A stretch of 64,000 nt of DNA from CAITSH01 sp945892985 (GTDB lineage: Bacteria > Pseudomonadota > Gammaproteobacteria > Burkholderiales > SG8-39), in the NCBI GenBank assembly GCA_945892985.1, contig CAMDDU010000001.1, positions 62,001-126,000 on the forward strand, given 5' to 3'. The notes below the pieces were generated by a model, which was not told the origin of the DNA, made no database searches, and saw only the letters and a list, made by a program, of their open reading frames with translations. The position numbers and the translations under genes are program-made. This document shows positions 17,452-24,795 of this stretch, piece by piece. Numbering within the stretch: position 1 is the first letter of the stretch; the number at the start of each line of letters is the position of its first letter.

Positions 17452-18242
17452 CAGTGCCTCGACCCCAGATAGACCTGCTGCACCTGGGCATTGCCGCGCA
17501 CCTCGGCCGGGGTGCCGGCGGCGATCAGGCGGCCGCGATTGAGGACGATCAGGCGGTCGGCGTGGGCGAACACCACATCCATATCGTGTTCGGTAAATAG
17601 TACGGCAATACCGCGCTCGCGCACGATTTCCGCGGTCAGGGCCATCAGCGCAATGCGCTCCTGCGGTGCCATGCCGGCGGTCGGTTCATCCATTAATAGC
17701 AGGCGCGGCTCATTGGCCAGCGCCACGGCGAGTTCAACCCGCTTGAGATCGCCGTAGGCAAGAATGGAACAGGGACGCTCGGCCTGCTCGAGCATACCGA
17801 CGCGCGACAGCAGCTTGTCTGCTGCGTCGCGATACATCTCTGCCGCCCGTTTCCAGAAATTGGCCAGGCGCCGGTGATACGACAACAAGGCCATTTGCAC
17901 GTTCTCGCGCACCGTCATCGACGGGAAGGTCGCGGTGATCTGGAAGGTGCGGCCCACGCCCATGCGCCAGACTTCGCGCGGTTTTTTTCCCACCACCTCG
18001 ACACCGTCGATTTTCACGCTGCCCGAGTCCGGTGCGAGCTGGCCGTTGAGCATGTTGAAGCAAGTGGTCTTGCCGGCACCGTTAGGGCCGATCAGAGCCA
18101 GCAGCGTGCCCGGCTCGACGCTGAAACTCACCCCCTGCACCGCCTGCACGCCACCAAAGGACTTTTTCAAGTCCTGCACGGCCAGAACGTTCAGGCGTTC
18201 TCCTTGTGGTGCGCTCAGGCGTTCTCCTTGTGGCGCGCTCAC
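17451..18242 (-). CDS. livG: Branched-chain-type ABC transporter ATP-binding protein LivG
   Basis: About 263 residues with GPNGAGKTT, a YGDLKRVELA signature and LLLMDEPTAGMAP. The start is taken as the GTG at 18242, whose last two bases overlap the livHM stop. The longer frame reaching 18563 is a shadow of livM. The first residues are SAPQGERL repeated twice, produced by a 24-base tandem duplication that carries an AAGGAG Shine-Dalgarno-like motif in each copy. A CTG just after the second copy is therefore another possible start, giving a protein that begins at the usual LivG position. Confidence 0.9.
   Translation of the reverse strand: MSAPQGERLSAPQGERLNVLAVQDLKKSFGGVQAVQGVSFSVEPGTLLALIGPNGAGKTTCFNMLNGQLAPDSGSVKIDGVEVVGKKPREVWRMGVGRTFQITATFPSMTVRENVQMALLSYHRRLANFWKRAAEMYRDAADKLLSRVGMLEQAERPCSILAYGDLKRVELAVALANEPRLLLMDEPTAGMAPQERIALMALTAEIVRERGIAVLFTEHDMDVVFAHADRLIVLNRGRLIAAGTPAEVRGNAQVQQVYLGSRH
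18191..18238. repeat. 24-base tandem duplication at the 5' end of livG
   Basis: Two adjacent 24-base copies (18191-18214 and 18215-18238) differ at one base. Each encodes SAPQGERL in the livG frame and each contains AAGGAG, so the duplication copies a likely ribosome-binding site. Confidence 0.85.
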
Positions 18243-20116
18243 GTGTCCTCCCGGCGAGTAAAACGCGAGCGGATGAAGCCGACGATGCCTTGCGGGAAGG
18301 CCAGCACCAGCACGATGATGGTCATGCCAAGCAATGCGCGCCAGTAATCGGTGTTGCGCGCGATGGTGTCCTGCAGCCATGTGAACACCACGGCGCCCAC
18401 CACCGGTCCGGACAAGGTCTGCACGCCGCCTAGCAATACCATCACCAGGCCGTCGACCGAGCGCGCAATGCTCATGACATCGGGGGAAATGCTGCCCTTG
18501 GAATACGCATACACGGCGCCGGCAAGGCCGCCGAACATGCCGACCACGACAAAGGCGCTCCACTGCAGGCGCGCGAGATCCATGCCTATGGCGTCGCAGC
18601 GCAGTGGCGAATCACGACCGGCGCGCAGCGCATAGCCCCAGGGTGAGAACAGCATGTGCCTCAACATCCAGATGCCGGCGCCGCACAGCACCAACGCGAG
18701 GTAGTAAAACGCCGTCTTGCCCGACAGCCACGCCGCCGGCCAGATACCCACCAGGCCGTTGGACCCGCCGGTGAATTCGTCCCATTGGAACATCACCGAC
18801 CAGGCAATCTGCGCGAACGCCAGGGTCAGCATGGCAAGATAGACCCCGGACAGGCGCACACAAAACCAGCCGAATACCAAGGCTCCGACCCCGGCCAGCA
18901 AAGGCGCGGCGAGCAGCGAAACTTCCATCGGCGCGCCGGCGTTCTTGAGCAGCAGCCCGGCGCCGTAGGCCCCGAGGCCCATGTATGCGGCGTGACCGAA
19001 GGAAACCATGCCGGCCGGCCCCATCATGAAATGCAGGCTGGCGGCAAACAAGGCGAACACCAGGATGTCTATGCCCAGAATGACCGTGTAGGGCGTCGAA
19101 ATAAAAGGCAAGGCAAGCAGCAGCGTAAGCAAGGCCCAGGCGCCGCGTTGCAATTTCGGGCCGGCCGGACGCAGCGGCGGCTCAACATGAGCGCTGGAAA
19201 CATGCGCCACCGATTGCGGCCGGCCGAGCAGCCCCCAGGGTCGCACGATCAGGACCACGGCCATGACAAGAAATTCCACCACCAGCGTCAACTTGGACAG
19301 CGAAATCACCGTGCCAAACAGCGTCACCTGCCCGATGCCATAGCACAAGGCCTTGATTTCGGAGATGAGCAAGGCGGCGAGAAACGCCCCCGGAATACTG
19401 CCCATGCCACCGATCACCACCACGACAAAGGCATCTGAAATAGTGGTCAGGTCGAGGAACAATTGTGCCGGTTCACGCGGAATCTGCAGCGCGCCGCCCA
19501 GGCCCGCCAGTAAGGAACCGAGGGCAAACACACCGGTGAACAGCCACTTCTGGTTCACGCCGAGCGCACCCACCATGTCGCGATCCTGCGTCGCCGCCCG
19601 CACCAGCGTGCCCCAGCGCGTGCGATTGAGCAGCAGCCAGAGCAGGCCCAGCACCGCCGGTCCGATGAATATGAGCAGCAAATCGTACTCGGGCAGCGGC
19701 TTGCCCAGCACGTCTATCGAACTGCCCAGGCCGGGGGCGCGCGGCCCGAGCAAGTCCTCGGCGCCCCAAATCCACAGCGCGGCGTCCTTGATCACCAGCG
19801 TCAGCCCAAAGGTGGCCAGTAGCTGGAACAGTTCGGGCGCATGGTAGATGCGCCGCAACAACACCATCTCGATCAGCGCGCCAAGCAGGCCCACCGCCAG
19901 CGCCGCCAGAGCGATGCCGGTCCAGAAGCCCAGCGCCCCGCCGCCCAGTTTGGCGATCAGGCTGTAGGCGATATAAATGCCCACCATGTACAAGGACCCG
20001 TGGGCGAAATTGACAATGCGCGTAACGCCAAAAATAAGCGACAGGCCGGCCGCCACCAGGAACAGCGTGGAGGCGCCGGCAAGGCCGTTGAGGAACTGGA
20101 TGACAAAACTGGACAT
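18239..20116 (-). CDS. Fused LivH-LivM ABC transporter permease
   Basis: 625 residues. The first half (about 1-290) is LivH-like, opening with FVIQFLNGLAGASTLFLVAAGLSLIFGVTRIVNFAHG. A hydrophilic linker around residues 300-320 follows. The second half is LivM-like, with MGPAGMVSFGHAAYMGLGAYGAGLL and the EAA-type SPLRCDAIGMDLARLQWSAFVV. Normally these are two genes of about 290 and 330-420 residues. The fusion gives both channel halves in one chain. The gene lies between the binding protein and livG. Confidence 0.92.
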   Translation of the reverse strand: MSSFVIQFLNGLAGASTLFLVAAGLSLIFGVTRIVNFAHGSLYMVGIYIAYSLIAKLGGGALGFWTGIALAALAVGLLGALIEMVLLRRIYHAPELFQLLATFGLTLVIKDAALWIWGAEDLLGPRAPGLGSSIDVLGKPLPEYDLLLIFIGPAVLGLLWLLLNRTRWGTLVRAATQDRDMVGALGVNQKWLFTGVFALGSLLAGLGGALQIPREPAQLFLDLTTISDAFVVVVIGGMGSIPGAFLAALLISEIKALCYGIGQVTLFGTVISLSKLTLVVEFLVMAVVLIVRPWGLLGRPQSVAHVSSAHVEPPLRPAGPKLQRGAWALLTLLLALPFISTPYTVILGIDILVFALFAASLHFMMGPAGMVSFGHAAYMGLGAYGAGLLLKNAGAPMEVSLLAAPLLAGVGALVFGWFCVRLSGVYLAMLTLAFAQIAWSVMFQWDEFTGGSNGLVGIWPAAWLSGKTAFYYLALVLCGAGIWMLRHMLFSPWGYALRAGRDSPLRCDAIGMDLARLQWSAFVVVGMFGGLAGAVYAYSKGSISPDVMSIARSVDGLVMVLLGGVQTLSGPVVGAVVFTWLQDTIARNTDYWRALLGMTIIVLVLAFPQGIVGFIRSRFTRREDT

Positions 20117-20217
20117 GGATTCAGGGCAAAAAGAAACCGCGGCATAACGCTTCGAACCGAGCTTGCAAATCTCGCATCCGTGCTATCCGCGTTACGCTGC
20201 GGTGGTCTGTGCCTCGG

Positions 20218-21429
20218 TCAGTTTGCCGGCCGCATCTTTTTTACGTCGGCATCGCTGGGCAGGAATTTCGCGCCGTCCTGGTAGGACCACCCCGGCAACA
20301 TCACGCCCTTGCCGTCTTTTTTACCGATGCGCCCGACATACGCGCCCATGGTGGACTGGTTGTCCTGGGTGCGGTAGGTCACCTTGCCAAAGGGCGTATC
20401 GACCTGCAGGCCCTGCATCGCGGCAAGCAGTTTCTCGGTGTCGACGCTGCCGGCCTTGCGCAGGACGGCGGCGGCCGACATCACCGTGGCATAGCCGACT
20501 ATGGAACCGAGGCGCGGATAATCGTTGAATTTCTTCTGGTAGGCATCGAGAAACTTCTTGTGCTCGGGCGTCTTGATTTCGGACCACGGGTAACCGGTGA
20601 CATACCAGCCTTCTGGCGTGTCGTCCTTGAGCGGATCGAGGTACTCTGGTTCGCCGGCCAGAAGGTTGAACACCGCGGTGTTCTTGAACAGGCCGCGCAC
20701 GTTGATTTCACGCGCGAACTTGGACAGGTCGCCGCCGAACAACGATGAGAAAATGGCGTCCGGCTTGGCATCTGCCAGCGCCTGGGCCACCGCACCTGCG
20801 TCGATCTTGCCCAGTGTGACGGCCTGCTCGCTGACAAACTCCACGTCCGGCTGGGCTTTTTTCAACAGTTCCTTAAACGCCGCCGTCGCCGACTGGCCGT
20901 ATTCATAGTTCGGGTAAATGATCGCCCAGCGCTTTTTCTTCAGCTTGGCCGCCTCGGGGATCAGCATCGCCGTCTGCATGTAGGTCGATGCACGCAGGCG
21001 GTAGGTGTAGCGGTTGCCGTTTTGCCAGACGATCTTGTCGGTCAGCGGTTCTGCGGCGATGAACAGCACTTTTTTCTGCTTGGCAAAATCGGCGACGGCA
21101 AGACCGATGTTGGACGGGAAGGTACCGATGAGGAACTGCACGTTCTCGCGTGACAGCAGTTCTTCGGCGACGCGGACGGCGTCGCCGGTGGTGCCGTTGT
21201 CATCGCGGGAAATCACTTCGATCTTGCGTCCGAACACGCCGCCGGCGGCGTTGACCTCATCAACAGCAAGATCGATACCACGCTTGTAGGGCTCAAGGAA
21301 AGCCGGGAACACCTTGTAGCTGTTGAGTTCACCGATCTTGATCGTACCCTGGGCCGCAACCGGCGCGGCGAGGCCGGCCGAAATGGCGAGCATGGCTGCT
21401 GTTGCGAGAAACTGCTTGCGTGCTGTCAT
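20218..21429 (-). CDS. ABC transporter substrate-binding protein (LivK type)
   Basis: 403 residues of the type I periplasmic binding fold. Signal peptide MTARKQFLATAAMLAISAGLAAPVAAQ, then GTIKIGELNSYKVFPAFLEPYKRGIDLAVDEVNAAGGVFGRKIEVISRDDNGT, typical of the Leu/Ile/Val and amide-binding family. It is the specificity component of the transporter encoded next to it. Because the transporter sits between Mo-hydroxylase/ring-reductase genes and HyuAB, the ligand is probably an N-heterocycle or cyclic amide (inference). Confidence 0.92.
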   Translation of the reverse strand: MTARKQFLATAAMLAISAGLAAPVAAQGTIKIGELNSYKVFPAFLEPYKRGIDLAVDEVNAAGGVFGRKIEVISRDDNGTTGDAVRVAEELLSRENVQFLIGTFPSNIGLAVADFAKQKKVLFIAAEPLTDKIVWQNGNRYTYRLRASTYMQTAMLIPEAAKLKKKRWAIIYPNYEYGQSATAAFKELLKKAQPDVEFVSEQAVTLGKIDAGAVAQALADAKPDAIFSSLFGGDLSKFAREINVRGLFKNTAVFNLLAGEPEYLDPLKDDTPEGWYVTGYPWSEIKTPEHKKFLDAYQKKFNDYPRLGSIVGYATVMSAAAVLRKAGSVDTEKLLAAMQGLQVDTPFGKVTYRTQDNQSTMGAYVGRIGKKDGKGVMLPGWSYQDGAKFLPSDADVKKMRPAN

Positions 21430-21517
21430 AGCTACTCTCCCGAAAATGAAACTGCTGATATTGATCTAACAGGAAGCAAAAACCGCGGACAAGGACCGCC
21501 GACTTTGCAGGCCATCC

Positions 21518-22198
21518 TCATTTTTGTCCGTCACCCACCTTGATTTCTGAGACCTTCATGCCGCCAACGCGCGCATGTACGCGCGGGCCGGTGGTCATCG
21601 CCAGAATATACACAATTTCATCCGGCCGGGGCGCGTCCGGAACACCCATCTCCACCGAGTCAAAATGGCTGCGCACATAGGCGGCTTCGCGATGGTGGAT
21701 GGGAATGTCTATGCGCGTGCCGGCAGCCCCGACCTTGCCCGCCGACGGAACAATAGCCTTCGAGTTGTCGAGCAGTTCCCTCATGCCATAGCCGCCAGGT
21801 ACATGCCAGAGCGCGCAGTGTTCGGTCTCACCGGCCGTGCCGACAATGGCGCCTTTGCCATAGGCCTCGATCTTTTTCGCTCCGCCCAGCGCGGCGATCA
21901 GGCGTGCCGCCATATCCAATCCCAGCGGTTTCATCGCTTCCATCAGTGGCATGATGTCGTCAACATAGCCGCCCGCGTACGGATTCTTGATCACTACGGC
22001 AATCGCGCCGCGACGGTGCGGTGTTTTCGCCACCGGTCCGCCTTCGTGGCTGATGTCCTCGACCATCAGTACTATCTTGCGAATCTCAACTTTGGGTGCC
22101 TTGCTTGCCCCGGCGGCCTTGCCGGCCTTGGACACCTTTGACGCCTTGGAGACCTTAAGGCCCTTGACCGCGTTTTTCGACTTCGCTTTACCCGCCAT
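21518..22198 (-). CDS. DUF1185 (amino acid synthesis family) protein with Lys-rich tail
   Basis: 226 residues. The core from about residue 37 (VEIRKIVLMVEDISHEGGPV, then GKGAIVGTAGETEHCALWHVPGGYGMRELL) matches the DUF1185 family, often labelled amino acid synthesis protein without biochemical proof. The first 36 residues are Lys/Ala/Ser/Gly repeats (KVSKASKVSKAGKAAGASKAP) not usual for the family. No better start exists inside, since the codon at the core start is GTT. It follows the UPF0280 gene by 21 bases. This pairing with a ring reductase suggests a shared pathway. The function is unknown. Confidence 0.8.
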   Translation of the reverse strand: MAGKAKSKNAVKGLKVSKASKVSKAGKAAGASKAPKVEIRKIVLMVEDISHEGGPVAKTPHRRGAIAVVIKNPYAGGYVDDIMPLMEAMKPLGLDMAARLIAALGGAKKIEAYGKGAIVGTAGETEHCALWHVPGGYGMRELLDNSKAIVPSAGKVGAAGTRIDIPIHHREAAYVRSHFDSVEMGVPDAPRPDEIVYILAMTTGPRVHARVGGMKVSEIKVGDGQK

Positions 22199-22219
22199 TG
22201 CCGCCTCCCTGATTCATGT

Positions 22220-23083
22220 TCATGAATGTGCCAGTTCCGTCGACGCACCTGCGCGAAGCGCGCGCTCTGGCGCGAGCATGCGAACTCGTTGCTGCAAAAA
22301 CAGCGCTGCACCACGCACCAGTCCCGCGGCGATGAGCTCTTTCGCCTTGGCGTGCCCCCGGTCAAGGGCTTGGTCTATTTTCTCCGGCGACAGCGGCCCC
22401 ACTGCTATCGTCACCAGGCGCGCTCCAAGATCACTGTCATCCTTGATCGAACACGCCGGTTTGCGCGCGATGACAGCGTCATCGACATTGACCGCGTTGG
22501 CGATAATCGTCGCCGCCGCATCCGCGGCGGCGGCGTTGACGGCAAGCACCGTTACGCTGTCGGCGATGCCAAGGCTAAAACTCCTGCCCCGCCATCCGCT
22601 TGTGGCCACGCCGCCGATGCCGGCATTGGCGCCAACCGAGATGTGGCCGGCCATCTTTTCGAATCCCTGCGCCACACCAACCTTGAATACCTCTCCCGGC
22701 CCGAGATGAAGGGCGATGTCGCCGCCATTATTGACGTAGGCCTTTCTAATGTCGCCGTCCACCAGGGCATCCAACACCTCATCGGACACAGCCCCGGCCA
22801 CTGCGGCCATCGGCGTGATGAAGACTTCGCGATAAGGCCAGCAGGCCTTAAGCATGCGGCGCGCCACGGGGCCGCGCACCGGTTGCGCCTGTGCCACGTC
22901 GCGTCGCAGCAGCGACAATTCGCCACTCAAGACTTCCAACAGTCGCTGAAACCGCTGCCAGGCGCGTTCATACGCAAGCCTTACCGCCTCGGCGTCGCCC
23001 TGAGCCTCGATAATCAGATCGATGGGGCCGTGCTGAAAATGGGCACGCGCCCCATCGAGCATCGCGAATAACGGGCCGCTCAT
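22220..23083 (-). CDS. UPF0280 family protein (ApbE-like fold)
   Basis: 287 residues of UPF0280, distant kin of ApbE FAD:protein FMN transferases. Conserved parts are FITPMAAVAGAVSDEVLDAL, KAYVNNGGDIALHLGPGE, GIGGVATSGWRGRSFSLGIADSVTVLA and DAAATIIANAV. The gene overlaps the 6-hydroxynicotinate-reductase-like gene by 4 bases (ATGA), which points to tight coupling. It may modify or assemble a flavin cofactor of that reductase, but this is inference. Some UPF0280 proteins occur in unrelated contexts. Confidence 0.85.
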   Translation of the reverse strand: MSGPLFAMLDGARAHFQHGPIDLIIEAQGDAEAVRLAYERAWQRFQRLLEVLSGELSLLRRDVAQAQPVRGPVARRMLKACWPYREVFITPMAAVAGAVSDEVLDALVDGDIRKAYVNNGGDIALHLGPGEVFKVGVAQGFEKMAGHISVGANAGIGGVATSGWRGRSFSLGIADSVTVLAVNAAAADAAATIIANAVNVDDAVIARKPACSIKDDSDLGARLVTIAVGPLSPEKIDQALDRGHAKAKELIAAGLVRGAALFLQQRVRMLAPERALRAGASTELAHS

Positions 23084-24648
23084 GGCTTCACCGGATCATC
23101 CGAGACGACATCGGCCGCGACGAGGGGCCACGGGTTCGCCGCATCCCAATCAATGATCTTGTGTTGCGCCGTCGACAGTACGGCTTCGAGCGACTGCACC
23201 CGGTCCATATGGCCGCCAAGCTGCTCGTAATCGGCAAGCTTCATACTGAACTCCACCGGCGCGACAATGGCCGGCGTTGGCACCCAGCCAAAGGATTGAT
23301 CGGGCATTTTCATCACATCGGTCATCACCATGATGCCGCCACCGGGCCAGACGTAAGCCGGCGCGCCACCGCAGGTGACCTGGACCAGTGCATCTTTGAT
23401 CGAGAGCGTCAGCGCGATGGGGTTTTCTGTCACACCCGCGCGCAGAGATCCTCCCGCCCCGCCCATGAAGAGCACCGTACAAAGCGCCGGTTCGCAATTC
23501 TCGCCGATGCGATCGACGACTTTCTTGATCGCTGCGGGCATGTCAGCCGGCTGCGGTTGCAGCTTGTCATCAAGAATGAAGTAGGCCCAATCCTCCCCTG
23601 TGGTCGACACAAAGAGGATGCGTTCGCCAGGCCATGCCGTCTTCGGATCGATGGCTTTGATGATTTTCAGCGGATCGGTAATATCCGTCCCTCCCCAGCC
23701 CGCGCCGGGATTAGCGACCTGGAAGTAGCGGCCGGGCGTGGACTTGCGGCCTATGACCTTGACGCCGCCATCGCGCATGCCGAGGAACTTGCCCGCCTGA
23801 TGCTCGGACAGCACGCCGGTGATGTGATCGTCCACCACCACCACCTCGTCAACGTGGCCCTCCCACTGCTTGGCGAAAATGCCAATAGTGGCGGAGCCGC
23901 AGCCGACCCGCATGCGCTGTTCCTCCACACCGTTGATGATCGGCGCCCTACCCGCCTGCACGACGATCTTTGCCCCGCCTTCGATGTCCAGTTCAACCGC
24001 CAGCTTGTTGCCGAGCGCCATCATCACGTCGCAGGTGACGCGGCCTTCTTTTTTGCTTCCGCCGGTGAGATGGTGAACGCCACCGATAGACAGCATTTGC
24101 GAGCCGTACTCGATGGTCGTGACGTGCCCGACTGCCTCACCGTCAACGCGGATGGTCGCCTGTTCCGGACCAAGATAGCGGTCGGTGTCGATTTTCAGCT
24201 TGAAACTGCAGTAACTGAAAATGCCCTCAGTCACCACCGTGACCATATCGACGCCATGATGCTTTGACGAAACAATAAACGGTGCCGGCTTGTAGTCCGG
24301 ATACGTCGTCCCAGAGCCCACGCCGGACACAAACAGCTCTTGCGCATCGCCGCCGGACTCGGGGTTTGCGAGTACCACCTCCTGGAAAGGCGCGACAGGA
24401 TTGCCGTTCCAGCCGGCATCGCTGGAAAAGCGCACCAGGCGGGGGTTTTCAGCCGGTCGTCGCATCAACACCAGCGGATCGACGCGGGTCAGCACGCCCG
24501 CCACGTTGGCATAGCGGTCGCAGGCGCCGGAACGTCCGGCTGTGATATTGCAAAGTACCGGGCAGGCGTTGCAGACAATTTTTCCTGATCCGGCTTCGAC
24601 GGCATCAGGAATCAGATCCGGAGCCGGATCCGCATGGGTGGTCGCCAT
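23080..24648 (-). CDS. 6-hydroxynicotinate reductase-like protein
   Basis: 522 residues resembling the 6-hydroxynicotinate reductase group, the iron-sulfur flavoenzyme that reduces 6-hydroxynicotinate to 1,4,5,6-tetrahydro-6-oxonicotinate in Eubacterium barkeri. An N-terminal four-Cys motif (C26, C29, C33, C43 in KIVCNACPVLCNITAGRSGA) could hold a [4Fe-4S] cluster. GCGSATIGIFAKQWEGHVDEVVVVDDHITGVLSEHQAGKFLG and FMGGAGGSLRAGVT are further marks. It lies between the Mo-hydroxylase genes and UPF0280, as expected for hydroxylation followed by ring reduction. The assignment rests on my recollection of the family, and the substrate may differ. Confidence 0.75.
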   Translation of the reverse strand: MATTHADPAPDLIPDAVEAGSGKIVCNACPVLCNITAGRSGACDRYANVAGVLTRVDPLVLMRRPAENPRLVRFSSDAGWNGNPVAPFQEVVLANPESGGDAQELFVSGVGSGTTYPDYKPAPFIVSSKHHGVDMVTVVTEGIFSYCSFKLKIDTDRYLGPEQATIRVDGEAVGHVTTIEYGSQMLSIGGVHHLTGGSKKEGRVTCDVMMALGNKLAVELDIEGGAKIVVQAGRAPIINGVEEQRMRVGCGSATIGIFAKQWEGHVDEVVVVDDHITGVLSEHQAGKFLGMRDGGVKVIGRKSTPGRYFQVANPGAGWGGTDITDPLKIIKAIDPKTAWPGERILFVSTTGEDWAYFILDDKLQPQPADMPAAIKKVVDRIGENCEPALCTVLFMGGAGGSLRAGVTENPIALTLSIKDALVQVTCGGAPAYVWPGGGIMVMTDVMKMPDQSFGWVPTPAIVAPVEFSMKLADYEQLGGHMDRVQSLEAVLSTAQHKIIDWDAANPWPLVAADVVSDDPVKP

Positions 24649-24795
24649 CAGGGCTCCTTCGTGCCAAAGCTACCATCGCTGTCATCGCTGCAATAGGACT
24701 CACCCGTGTTGCCGGGATTCAAACAGGACATTGGCGAGACCATGCGGCCCCCGGAGTGAGGCCCACGACGGGCGCCGGCGCAATGGCTACCCGGT

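Noticed and set aside
18243..18563. N-terminal extension of livG to 370 residues
   Set aside because: It lies fully inside livM on the same strand and has no protein-like features.
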